This document shows, one piece after another, positions 42,103-50,411 of a stretch of DNA of 64,000 nt; positions within the stretch are counted from its first letter, which is position 1, and the number at the start of each line of letters is the position of its first letter. The DNA is taken from assembly GCA_944320955.1 (NCBI GenBank), contig CALUJL010000017.1:1-64000 (forward strand), in the 5' to 3' direction. The translations under genes were made by a program, and so were the position numbers. Source of the stretch: an uncultured Bacteroidaceae bacterium (lineage in GTDB: Bacteria; Bacteroidota; Bacteroidia; Bacteroidales; Bacteroidaceae). The notes under the pieces are model-generated. The model was not told the DNA's origin. It saw nothing but the letters and a program-made list of their open reading frames with translations, and made no database searches.

Positions 42103-42154
42103 ATCTTGCGACTATTTTTTCGTGATTAACTTGTTTATAGCTTATTTTCTGTTC

Positions 42155-42994
42155 TTACTCGGCGGGAGTCTCTTCCGCTTCGGGAGCAGCCTGCCCGGCC
42201 ACAGCCTCTGCCTCGCCCTCTTCGGCCTCTTTCTCTACGCGGGCCTTGCTTACTCTCTTTTTCTTGGGAGCAGCTTCGCCGGCGGCCTCGGCATCCACTT
42301 TCTCAGCCTTGCGCTCTTCCAGGCCTTCGGCTATTGCAGCGCAGCAGGCATCGAGGATTACCTCGATGGACTTCGTGGCATCGTCGTTTGCCGGAATCAC
42401 GAAATCCACCTCATTCGGGTTGGAGTTGGTGTCGACAACACCGAATACGGGAATACCCAGACGGTTGGCCTCGCGTACGGCGATGTTCTCCTTCAGCACG
42501 TCGATCACGAACAGAGCGGAGGGAAGACGGGTCAGGTCGGCGATAGAACCGAGGTTCTTCTCCAGTTTTGCACGCTGGCGGGAAATCTGGAGGATTTCGC
42601 GTTTGGAGAGATTGGCATAAGTGCCGTCGTTCGTCAGCTTGTCGATGTTGGCCATCTTCTTCACTGCCTTGCGGATGGTGGGGAAGTTGGTGAGCATACC
42701 GCCCGGCCAGCGCTCGATGACGTAAGGCATATTGATGGAAGCTGCTTTTTCTGCGACGATTTCCTTGGCTTGTTTTTTAGTAGCGACAAAAAGAATCTTC
42801 TTGCCCGATTTTGCGATTTGCTTGAGTGCATCGGCAGCTTCATCGATTTTGGCAACAGTCTTGTGCAAATCTATGATGTGTATCCCGTTGCGCTCCATGA
42901 AAATGTAAGGAGCCATCGCGGGATTCCATTTACGTTTCAGATGTCCGAAATGACAACCGGCCTCCAAGAGGGTATCAAATGTTGTACGTGCCAT
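42155..42994 (-). CDS. rpsB: 30S ribosomal protein S2
   Basis: 279 residues. It begins TTFDTLLEAGCHFGHLKRKW, with RNGIHIIDLHKTV, WPGGMLTNFPTIRKAVKK and LIPANDDA-type FVIPANDDATKSIEVIL, all S2 signatures. The last 45 residues are an acidic/Lys-Ala tail (AAPKKKRVSKARVEKEAEE) longer than in E. coli and common in Bacteroidetes. The gap to rpsI (194 bp) holds no clear TAnnTTTG; this AT-richer stretch may hold a leader or S2 control site that I cannot define. Confidence 0.97.
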   Translation of the reverse strand: MARTTFDTLLEAGCHFGHLKRKWNPAMAPYIFMERNGIHIIDLHKTVAKIDEAADALKQIAKSGKKILFVATKKQAKEIVAEKAASINMPYVIERWPGGMLTNFPTIRKAVKKMANIDKLTNDGTYANLSKREILQISRQRAKLEKNLGSIADLTRLPSALFVIDVLKENIAVREANRLGIPVFGVVDTNSNPNEVDFVIPANDDATKSIEVILDACCAAIAEGLEERKAEKVDAEAAGEAAPKKKRVSKARVEKEAEEGEAEAVAGQAAPEAEETPAE

Positions 42995-43188
42995 GATAAT
43001 AAATAATTCGTTTTTCGTTTACTTTCTTTTTTGTTCTTGTTACTTTCACAGTTTAAAAACCAATCCGCGAGTAGCCGTAAACCGAAAGCGAGTCTCACGG
43101 ATTTAGATACTAAACGTGTCTTGAAGCATCCAAAAGCTCCACTTCCTTCCTTCAGGCGCAAGCCCTATATAGATACAGGTATAGGATA

Positions 43189-43575
43189 TTAACGCTTGCT
43201 GAACTGGAATCTTTTGCGTGCTTTGGGGCGGCCCGGCTTCTTACGCTCCACTTCGCGGGGATCGCGCGTAACGAATCCTTCGCTGCGCAGGAGCTTCTTG
43301 TCTTCTGCGTTGATTTTCACCAGCGCGCGGGCTATAGCCAGACGGAGCGCCTGCGACTGTCCCGTGAAACCGCCGCCGCACAAGTTGACCTTGATGTCGT
43401 ACTTTTCGGCCACATTCAGGGCATTCAACGGCTGCTTTACCACATACTGAAGAATAGAAGAGGGGAAATATTCCTCAAGGGCCTTCTTGTTAATCGTAAT
43501 CTTACCCGAGCCTTCGGTCAAATAAATCCGCGCTACAGCACTTTTACGACGGCCTAATGCGTTTATGATTTCCAT
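43189..43575 (-). CDS. rpsI: 30S ribosomal protein S9
   Basis: 128 residues. NALGRRKSAVARIYLTEGSG at the start, GGGFTGQSQALRLAIARAL in the middle, and the basic C-terminal tail ending KPGRPKARKRFQFSKR that reaches the ribosomal P site. It lies 11 bp after rplM in the normal order. Confidence 0.97.
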   Translation of the reverse strand: MEIINALGRRKSAVARIYLTEGSGKITINKKALEEYFPSSILQYVVKQPLNALNVAEKYDIKVNLCGGGFTGQSQALRLAIARALVKINAEDKKLLRSEGFVTRDPREVERKKPGRPKARKRFQFSKR

Positions 43576-43586
43576 TGATTTCGTCC

Positions 43587-44048
43587 TTATTTAAGAGTGT
43601 TTATATCAATCATCTTGGGGTTTTGAGCCACCTGCTTGTGTTCCGAACCTTCGTACACATACATATTGTTCAGCAGCTTTGCGCCCAGCTTGTTCTTGGG
43701 GAGCATGCCTTTCACCACCCGGCGCAGGAGCTTCTCCGTACCGTTGGGGCGCGCTTTCAGCTCAGCAGGGGTGAATTTGCGCTGACCGCCGGGATAGCCC
43801 GTAAAGTTCAGGTAGATCCGGTCATTCCACTTGTTTCCGGAGAGTTTCACCTTGTCGGCGTTGATAATAATCACGTTGTCGCCGCAATCCACATGCGGGG
43901 TAAAGCTCGGTTTGTATTTCCCGCGAAGCAATTTGGCGACTTTAGAGCCCAGACGACCCAGAATCTGGTCGGTAGCATCTACGATGACCCACTCTTTCTG
44001 CACAGTAGCTTTGTTGGCAGAGATGGTCTTGTAACTTAAAGTATCCAC
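43587..44048 (-). CDS. rplM: 50S ribosomal protein L13
   Basis: 153 residues. WVIVDATDQILGRLGSKVAK, then LLRGKYKPSFTPHVDCGDN, then GYPGGQRKFTPAELKAR and KGMLPKNKLG show L13. First gene of the ribosomal operon. TTTG (44146-44143) and TACCTTTG (44123-44116) on the minus strand, 19 bp apart, form an excellent Bacteroidetes promoter about 70 bp upstream. Confidence 0.97.
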   Translation of the reverse strand: MDTLSYKTISANKATVQKEWVIVDATDQILGRLGSKVAKLLRGKYKPSFTPHVDCGDNVIIINADKVKLSGNKWNDRIYLNFTGYPGGQRKFTPAELKARPNGTEKLLRRVVKGMLPKNKLGAKLLNNMYVYEGSEHKQVAQNPKMIDINTLK

Positions 44049-44115
44049 TTCTTTAAATCCTTTTGTTTGTTTAAACTACTAAAAAACTAAATCTTCTCAG
44101 ATAATAATCGGCCTG

Positions 44116-44146
44116 CAAAGGTACTACTTTTCTGCTTCCCGGCAAA
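44116..44146 (-). promoter_or_regulatory. rplM: Promoter of the rplM-rpsI-rpsB-tsf operon
   Basis: -33 TTTG at 44146-44143, 19-bp spacer, -7 TACCTTTG at 44123-44116. This is the best match to TTTG-N19-TAnnTTTG in the window. The rest of the 423-bp gap 44049-44471 contains the repeat array and terminator at 44256-44347; nothing else is seen. Confidence 0.75.
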
Positions 44147-44255
44147 GGAAACGGACTTTTTTTGCACCTTTCCGGCGTCCGGACCGCCCAAATCCGGCCC
44201 CGTTCGGCCCCAGCCCCCGCACTACCGGCAGCCGTGGCCTGCAGCGCCCTCCTCA

Positions 44256-44295
44256 AAAAGTGCCTGCGCGGTTTGCAGACGGCGCAGGCGCTTTT
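44256..44295 (-). terminator. Terminator of the RND efflux operon
   Basis: Arms 44256-44269 and 44282-44295 (14 bp, one G-T pair, 12-base loop), followed by TTTTT on the minus strand. It is about 175 bp past the last gene of the operon and is built from two neighbouring 22-bp units. Confidence 0.75.
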
Positions 44296-44347
44296 CCGGA
44301 AAACTCCCTGCACTTTTCAGGAAAAGTCCTGCCGCTTTTTTCTGGAA
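44260..44347. repeat. 22-bp array, four units
   Basis: Units start at 44260, 44282, 44304 and 44326 and show cores GCGCGGTTTGCAG, GCGCTTTTCCGG, GCACTTTTCAGG and CCGCTTTTTTCTGG. Possible decayed units flank it at 44238 and 44348. The TGCAGACGGCGCA string in units 1-2 recurs in the array near 33480. It lies between the efflux operon end and the rplM promoter. Confidence 0.82.
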
Positions 44348-44471
44348 GCCTTATGGAAACAGGCACAAAATAACGGGGAAGAACGCAATGTTCCTCCCCG
44401 CTTCTGCTTCATGTCCGGCTAAAGTCCGCTCCGGCAAGCCGTGCAAGAGTTTATCCCTTAGCGCCTGAAGA

Positions 44472-45797
44472 CTACTCCAGCAGGTAGCGCGTGATTTTGC
44501 CGCTTATCTGGAGCAGGGAGACTTCGCACATCTTCGTGTCGTACTCGGCGGTGAGCAGGCGGTCTTCGGCGTCGAGCAGGCTGTTTTGCGCCTCGCGCAT
44601 CTCGATTCCGGCCAAGTCGCCCAGGAGGAAACGCTCGTAGGCGATGGCGTAGTTCTCGCGGGCCACGATGAGGTTTTCGCGCTCCAGGTTGAGCAGGCGG
44701 CGGTTGTTGCAGTAGGCCTGCCACAGGTCGGCCAACTGGGCGCGCAGGGAGAGCTCCAGGTCGTAGCGTTCCCACTCGGCGTTTTCCACGGCCAGGCGGG
44801 CGTTGCGGCGCTCGCGCTTGCGGTTTCCGTCGAAGAGGTTGAAGCCAATGGTCGCCCCGAAGTCGAAGCCGAAGTTGTTGCGCCGGGAAGTGCTGCCCAT
44901 GTCGTAGCGGTTGTGGGTATAGCCGTAGCCGGCATTGAGGCGGAGGTAGGGGTAGTCGCGCGAGCGGACGGCCTTGAGTTCTATCTCGGCCAGCTGGCGG
45001 TTGTGGTCCATGTTGAGGAGCTGGCTGTTGCTGCGTAGCATTCCGCTGAGGAGCGAGTCGTAATTCAGGTCCATGTCGATGCGGATGGTCGTGTCGGCCG
45101 TCACGATGCGGCGGTTGATGTCGGCCGAGGCTATCAGCTCGTTGATGCGGATGCGCGAGGTGGCCAGCACTTCGATCTGCTTCAGGCAGTCGGCGCTGTC
45201 GGCATTGAAGTCCACGCCGGCCTGGCGGTAGTCGAGGCGCGAGTTGGAACCGATGATGTAGCGCTCCTCGGCTATGCGGAGGCGCTCCTTGGAGAGCTTT
45301 ACGGCATAGAGGAGGTTTTTGAAGCGGATTTCCTGCTGGACGAGGTTGAAGTACTCGCTGGCCAGATTGGCTATGTAGTCTTCGATGGCTATGCGGGTCA
45401 GTGTCTCGCCCTGGCGTTGCAGTTCGCGCAGGCGGCTGCGCTCGGTCTGTATCTTGAAGCCGTCGAAGAGGGTCCAGTCGGCCGTGATGCCTGCCGTCAG
45501 GGTGTGGTCGAGGTCGTTGCGGTCGGTGGCGGTGGAGCCGTCGGCGCGGCTTGTTGTCTCGGTGGTGGCCAGGCTTCCGGCGTATCCGGCCGAGAGGTCG
45601 ACTGTGGGCAGGGCGCCGGCATTGGCCAGGGTGTTGTTGTTGGCCGCAATCTGCTCTTCGTTGCGCACGATTTTGAGCGAATAGTTGTTCTGCAAGCCTT
45701 CCTGCAGGAACTCACGCAGCGTGCTTTCCTGGGAAACGGCCGGCAGGGCGGACAAAAGCAGAAGAAGGGCGGAAAGTATGCACTGTCTTTTCATCAC
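44472..45797 (-). CDS. TolC-family outer-membrane channel of RND pump
   Basis: 441 residues with signal peptide MKRQCILSALLLLLSALPAVS. Two efflux repeats contain long helices (TLREFLQEGLQNNYSLKIVRN; RERRNARLAVENAEWERYDL) and a TNRYDMGSTSRR-type strand region. It forms the outer-membrane exit duct for the RND pump encoded upstream. The start overlaps the pump stop by four bases (45797-45794), so it is translationally coupled. Last gene of the operon. Confidence 0.9.
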   Translation of the reverse strand: MMKRQCILSALLLLLSALPAVSQESTLREFLQEGLQNNYSLKIVRNEEQIAANNNTLANAGALPTVDLSAGYAGSLATTETTSRADGSTATDRNDLDHTLTAGITADWTLFDGFKIQTERSRLRELQRQGETLTRIAIEDYIANLASEYFNLVQQEIRFKNLLYAVKLSKERLRIAEERYIIGSNSRLDYRQAGVDFNADSADCLKQIEVLATSRIRINELIASADINRRIVTADTTIRIDMDLNYDSLLSGMLRSNSQLLNMDHNRQLAEIELKAVRSRDYPYLRLNAGYGYTHNRYDMGSTSRRNNFGFDFGATIGFNLFDGNRKRERRNARLAVENAEWERYDLELSLRAQLADLWQAYCNNRRLLNLERENLIVARENYAIAYERFLLGDLAGIEMREAQNSLLDAEDRLLTAEYDTKMCEVSLLQISGKITRYLLE

Positions 45798-48700
45798 TGT
45801 TTCTTCGTTTTAGCAGTTTCTTTGGCCAGGTCCGTGGAGAGGTAAGAGTAGATGGCCGGTACTATGAATAAGGTGAGGAAGGTGGAGATGAGCATACCGC
45901 CCACCACGGCGATGCCCATGGAGTTCCGGCCGTTGGCTCCCTCTCCGTTGGCGTAGACCAGGGGGACGAGGCCGAGGATCGTGGCGGCGCTCGTCATCAG
46001 GATGGGGCGCAGGCGCTGGGCTGCCGCATCGCGGATGGCCTGGAGCTTCGGCTCGCCGGCTTTCTGCTTCTGGTTGGCAAACTCCACGATGAGGATGCCG
46101 TTTTTGGCCACCAGGCCGATGAGCATGATGATGCCGATCTGGCTGAAGATGTTCATCGTCTGTCCCGAAGCGGCCATGAAGATCAGCGCCCCGCAGATGG
46201 CCAGCGGCACGGTGAGCATGATGATGAAGGGATCCTTGAAGCTCTCGAACTGGGCGGCCAGGATGAGGTAAATCAGGATGAGCGCCAGTGTGAAGGCGAA
46301 GAGCAGGCTGGAGGAACTCTCGCTAAACTCTTTTGAGTCGCCGGCCAATGCGGTGCGGAAGGTGTCGTCGAGCGTGTTCTTGGCTATCTTGTCCATCTCG
46401 GCGATGCCCTGCCCGATGGTCTTCCCGTCGGCCAGGCCGGCGGAGATCGTGGCCGAGACGAAGCGGTTGTAGCGGTAGAGCTTGGGCGGGGCTATGCCTT
46501 CGACCAGTTCCACCAGGTTGTCCATCTGCACCATCTCGTCCTTGTCGCTGCGCACGTAGAGGGAGCGCAGGTGCATCGGCTCGTTGCGCTGCTGGCGGTT
46601 GATCTCCCCTACGATCTCATATTGTTTTCCGTTGAGGTAGAGGTAGCCCATGCGCTGCCCGCTCAGCCCGTACTGCAGGGTCTGGGCTATGTCCTGTGTG
46701 CTCACGCCCATGAGATTGGCCTTGTCGCGGTTGATGTGGATGCGGATTTCGGGGTTGCTGAACTTCAGGTCCACGTCGGCCATCTGGAAGGTGGGGTTGT
46801 CATACACTTGGGCCATGAACTTGGGGAGCACTTCCTGGAGCTTCTCGATGTTCGTGGCCTGGAGCACGTACTGCACCGGCATCGAGCCGCGCCGTCCGCC
46901 GAAGGTGGACTGCTGCTGCACGAAGGAGCGGGCGTCGGTCTTCGTCCTGATGGCCTGCGAGAGGCGTTCGGCCACTTCCATCTGCGTATAGTCGCGGTCC
47001 TTGATGTCCTTCAGGGTGATCTGTATGTTTCCCGAGCCGTCGGAGACGCGTGCGGTGATGAATTCCGCGTCGGGCATGAGCGAGTCGGCCAGGCGGTTGA
47101 TGTCTTCCGTATAGTCGCGCATATACTCGTAGGTGGCTCCTTCGGGGCCGGTGGTGCGGATGGTGATGCTCGAACGGTCTTCCAGCGGGGCCATCTCGCT
47201 GGGGATGGCCGTCCAGAGCCAGCCGATGAGGGCCACGGCCACGACCATGATGACGATGGACCACGTGCGGTGGCGCAGGAAAGCGTCGAGCCCCCGGGCA
47301 TACCAGCGGTTCATGCCGGCGAAGAAGGGCTCCGTCCGGTTGTAAAACCAGCTCTGCTTGTCGCGGTGAATCAGCAGTTTGGTGGCCAGCATGGGCGTAA
47401 AGGTGAGGGCGGCGAAGGCGGAGATGATGACCGAGCCGGCCACCACGAAACTGAATTCCCGGAACAGGCGCCCCGTGGTGCCCTCCATGAAGACGATCGG
47501 GAAGAAGACGGAAACGAGCGTGATCGTCGTGGAAACAACGGCGAAGAATATCTCCTTGGCCCCCTCGATGCCCGCCTCCTTGGGCGACATGCCCTGCTCG
47601 ATGCGGATGTAGATGTTCTCCGTCATCACGATGGCGTCGTCCACCACAAGCCCCACGGCCAGGACGATGGCCAGCATGGAGAGCACGTTGATGGAGAATC
47701 CCGCCACGTACATCACGAAGAAGGCGCCGATGAGCGATACGGGTATCACGATGCAGGGCACGAGCGTCACGCGCCAGTCCCTAAGGAAAAGGAAGATGAT
47801 AATGATAACCAGCACGAAGGCCTCGTAGACCGTGTCCTTCACCTCATTGATGGAGGCGCGGATGAACTTCGTGTTGTCAAATCCGTAGCTGTAGTGCACA
47901 TCGTCGGGCAGGTCCTTCTCCATCTGCTCCATGCGCTTGTAGACGGCTTCGGCTATGTTGATGTGGTTGGCACCCGGCTGGGGAATGACCACCACGCCCA
48001 CCATGGGCACGCCGTTCATCTTCATGTAGCTCTTCAGGTCGCGGGCGCTGAGCTCGGCGCGGCCGATGTCGCTGAAGCGGATGATGCGCCCGTCCGACTC
48101 TTTGACCACGAGATTGTTGAATTCCTCCGTCGTGTGCATCTGGCCCAGCGTCCGTATGGTCAGCTCCACGGTGTTGCCCTCGATGCTCCCCGAGGGGAGC
48201 TCCACGTTTTCGCGGTCCAGGGCGTTCTTCACGTCGAGCGGCGTCAGCCCGTAGCCCGACATCTTGACCGGGTCGATCCACAGGCGCATGCAATAGCGCT
48301 TCTCGCCCCAGATCGACACGCTGCTCACCTCCGGTATGGTCTGCAGCTGCTCCTTGACCGTCAGGTCGGCTATCTCGCTCAGCTCCAGCAGCGAGCGCTT
48401 GTCGCTCTGGATGGCCACCATCAGGATGGGCTGCGCGTCGGCGTCGGCCTTCGAGACGGTAGGCGGATCGCAGTCGCGGGGCAGGTTGCGCTGTGCGCGC
48501 GACACCTTGTCGCGCACGTCGTTGGCCGCCGTCTCCAGGTCCACGGAGAGCTCGAACTCCACCGTGATGCGGCTCTGCCCTTGCTGGCTGACGCTCGTGA
48601 GCGAGCGGATGCCCGGTATGCCGTTGATGTTCTGCTCCAGCGGCTCGGTAATCTGGTTCTCTATCACGTCCGCGTTGGCTCCCGGGTAGGAGCAGCTCAC

Positions 48701-48838
48701 CGAGATGATCGGGTTGTCCACCGAGGGGTACTCCCTCACCCCCAGGCTCAGGTAGCCGATGCCGCCGAAGAGCAGTATGATGAGCGTCAGCACCGTGGCC
48801 AGCACCGGGCGGCGTATGCTTAATTCCGAAATATTCAT
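45794..48838 (-). CDS. RND-family multidrug efflux pump (HAE1, AcrB-like)
   Basis: 1014 residues, 12 TM helices expected in the usual pattern. It begins NISELSIRRPVLATVLTLII with the first TM helix and has periplasmic PYPGANADVIENQI-type porter sequence (SCSYPGANADVIENQITEP). TM4 has GLVVDDAIVMTENI, in which the two Asp residues match the proton-relay pair of AcrB. The second half repeats the fold (AQFESFKDPFIIMLTVPLAI; NGILIVEFANQ). It uses proton flow to expel hydrophobic compounds. Second in the adaptor-pump-channel operon. Confidence 0.95.
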   Translation of the reverse strand: MNISELSIRRPVLATVLTLIILLFGGIGYLSLGVREYPSVDNPIISVSCSYPGANADVIENQITEPLEQNINGIPGIRSLTSVSQQGQSRITVEFELSVDLETAANDVRDKVSRAQRNLPRDCDPPTVSKADADAQPILMVAIQSDKRSLLELSEIADLTVKEQLQTIPEVSSVSIWGEKRYCMRLWIDPVKMSGYGLTPLDVKNALDRENVELPSGSIEGNTVELTIRTLGQMHTTEEFNNLVVKESDGRIIRFSDIGRAELSARDLKSYMKMNGVPMVGVVVIPQPGANHINIAEAVYKRMEQMEKDLPDDVHYSYGFDNTKFIRASINEVKDTVYEAFVLVIIIIFLFLRDWRVTLVPCIVIPVSLIGAFFVMYVAGFSINVLSMLAIVLAVGLVVDDAIVMTENIYIRIEQGMSPKEAGIEGAKEIFFAVVSTTITLVSVFFPIVFMEGTTGRLFREFSFVVAGSVIISAFAALTFTPMLATKLLIHRDKQSWFYNRTEPFFAGMNRWYARGLDAFLRHRTWSIVIMVVAVALIGWLWTAIPSEMAPLEDRSSITIRTTGPEGATYEYMRDYTEDINRLADSLMPDAEFITARVSDGSGNIQITLKDIKDRDYTQMEVAERLSQAIRTKTDARSFVQQQSTFGGRRGSMPVQYVLQATNIEKLQEVLPKFMAQVYDNPTFQMADVDLKFSNPEIRIHINRDKANLMGVSTQDIAQTLQYGLSGQRMGYLYLNGKQYEIVGEINRQQRNEPMHLRSLYVRSDKDEMVQMDNLVELVEGIAPPKLYRYNRFVSATISAGLADGKTIGQGIAEMDKIAKNTLDDTFRTALAGDSKEFSESSSSLLFAFTLALILIYLILAAQFESFKDPFIIMLTVPLAICGALIFMAASGQTMNIFSQIGIIMLIGLVAKNGILIVEFANQKQKAGEPKLQAIRDAAAQRLRPILMTSAATILGLVPLVYANGEGANGRNSMGIAVVGGMLISTFLTLFIVPAIYSYLSTDLAKETAKTKKQ

Positions 48839-48866
48839 GGCGCGTACAAAAAAAGGACTTACAAGA

Positions 48867-49952
48867 TTAGTCTACACTGTCCAAAGTCACCCGCTGCCCC
48901 GTACGCAGCTGCATCGTGCCGCTGACGATGACCGTGTCCCCCGCGCTCACGCCGCGCAAGACCTGCACCTGCGACTCCGTGCGCAGCCCCTTGGTTATCT
49001 CTGCCGGCTGCGCCACGCCCCCCTTGTAGAGGAACACCTTGTCCACGCCCATCTCCGAGACGATCGCCTCGCTCGGCACGGCCAACGTGTTCTCGTACTG
49101 CCGGGCCTCGAGCTCCACGTTGACGAAGCGCCCCGGCATCAGCCTGCCGTCGGCATTCGGGTAGCGGGCGCGTATGGTGTAGGTGTGCGTCTCGGCGTCC
49201 ACCCTGGAGTCCGTGGCGTACACCTGGGCCCCGAAGGCGTCCATCTCCCCCTCCACCCTGAAGGAAAGCCCCGCCCCGGGCTTGAGCAGGCCCGCGTAGC
49301 GCTCCGGCACGGAGAACTCCACTTTCAGGGGCTGTATCTTGGTCAGCGTGGCCACCACTGTCGAGGGCGAAGCGTATGCCCCCTGGCTCACCTGCCGGAG
49401 GCCTATCACCCCGTCAAACGGGGCGCGCAGCTCCGTCTGGTCTATGTTGGCCCGTATCATGTCTATCTCCGCGTGCAGCGTGGCCAGGTTCGTCTGCGCC
49501 TCCTGGAAAGCCTCGCGGCTGACGGCCTCCTTCTCCAGCAGGGCGTTTTGGCGGTAGACGCGGTCGCCCGCCAGCTTGAGCTGCGACTGCAGCTTGCGAA
49601 GCTCGGCCTGGAGCGGCGCGTCGTTCACCTTGGCCAGCAGCTGCCCGCGCTTCACCTCGGCGCCCTCCACGAAGTGAATGCCGGTAATCTTCCCCGAGGT
49701 CTCGAAGGAGAGCTCCACCTCCTCGTCGGGCAGGAGCACGCCGCTGACCAGCAGGTTGTCGTCCAGCGTCTGGCGTTTCACTGTCACCGCCCTCACGTTC
49801 AGCCCCCGGGCTACCTGTTTACCCTCGGGGGCCGGGCCCCCTGCCTGCTCCTCGAGCTCCTCGTTCGGGCGCGGGGTAAAGGTGTGGATGCCCAGCCCTG
49901 CCAGGCCGGCCACCACCGCCCCCACTATGCCCCATCGTACGTATTTCTTCAT
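48867..49952 (-). CDS. RND periplasmic adaptor (membrane fusion protein)
   Basis: 361 residues. N-terminal anchor helix (about 7-24, WGIVGAVVAGLAGLGIHTF), no lipobox Cys. The lipoyl half ELSFETSGKITGIHFVEGAEV is followed by a short coiled coil (about 115-175), the second half ELRAPFDGVIGLRQVSQGAY, a beta-barrel region (VEFSVPERYAGLLKPG) and a membrane-proximal domain (LAVPSEAIVSEMGVDKVFL). First gene of the efflux operon. A -7 element TACTTTTG lies 38 bp upstream. No regulator gene is adjacent. Confidence 0.92.
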   Translation of the reverse strand: MKKYVRWGIVGAVVAGLAGLGIHTFTPRPNEELEEQAGGPAPEGKQVARGLNVRAVTVKRQTLDDNLLVSGVLLPDEEVELSFETSGKITGIHFVEGAEVKRGQLLAKVNDAPLQAELRKLQSQLKLAGDRVYRQNALLEKEAVSREAFQEAQTNLATLHAEIDMIRANIDQTELRAPFDGVIGLRQVSQGAYASPSTVVATLTKIQPLKVEFSVPERYAGLLKPGAGLSFRVEGEMDAFGAQVYATDSRVDAETHTYTIRARYPNADGRLMPGRFVNVELEARQYENTLAVPSEAIVSEMGVDKVFLYKGGVAQPAEITKGLRTESQVQVLRGVSAGDTVIVSGTMQLRTGQRVTLDSVD

Positions 49953-49989
49953 AATATGCTATTCATTATTATCCATACTTGTTACGACA

Positions 49990-49997
49990 CAAAAGTA
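49990..49997 (-). promoter_or_regulatory. -7 element of the RND operon
   Basis: Minus-strand TACTTTTG fits TAnnTTTG, 38 bp before the adaptor ATG. The -33 box is not clear. Confidence 0.5.
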
Positions 49998-50204
49998 GTG
50001 GAAAAGTTTAATTTTAGCGTACTTTTTTCCACAAAAAGCACGCAGGAATATCAGATAGGGACTGTTCCTTCGCTCCGTCCTCTATTTCCCGGGCCGGAAC
50101 GGCCGTGCACCCGTTTTTCCAGCCCCGCGGGTCCACCTTCGCCCCTACATATATAAATACAGGCTCTTATAGTGAACTATCCCCTCCCACCCCGATCCAC
50201 GAAA

Positions 50205-50296
50205 AAAAGCGGCAGGGGAAACCTCTCTTTCCCCTGCCGCTTTTCGCAAAAAGTGCCTGCGCTTTTTCGCTTTTGGAGCAACGCTTTTTCCGCCCG
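50205..50296. repeat. 22-bp array with a 17-bp hairpin between divergent genes
   Basis: Units start at 50209, 50231, 50253 and 50275. The first two pair as a 17-bp perfect stem (50205-50221 with 50228-50244, six-base loop). The gap 49953-50411 is bounded by divergent starts, so no gene ends here. The rest of the gap holds the RND -7 element, a short ATATATAAATA stretch near 50150 and the uvrA-like -7 element at 50310. Confidence 0.8.
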
Positions 50297-50309
50297 GCGC
50301 TTTTTTCCG

Positions 50310-50317
50310 TACCTTTG
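50310..50317 (+). promoter_or_regulatory. -7 element of the UvrA-like gene
   Basis: TACCTTTG on the plus strand 95 bp before the ATG at 50412. It directly follows the last repeat unit, whose T-run stands near -20 to -30. Confidence 0.5.
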
Positions 50318-50411
50318 CCCCCGGGACTAAGCCGCGCGGCAGGGAGCGGCAGGCCGCTCCGGCCCCTGCCCTACCGCATCCGGCTTACACGAAAAACACT
50401 GAAAGAAACAG

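Noticed and set aside
46571-48823. 750-codon open frame on the plus strand
   Set aside because: Antisense to the RND pump, whose own frame shows clear family motifs throughout.
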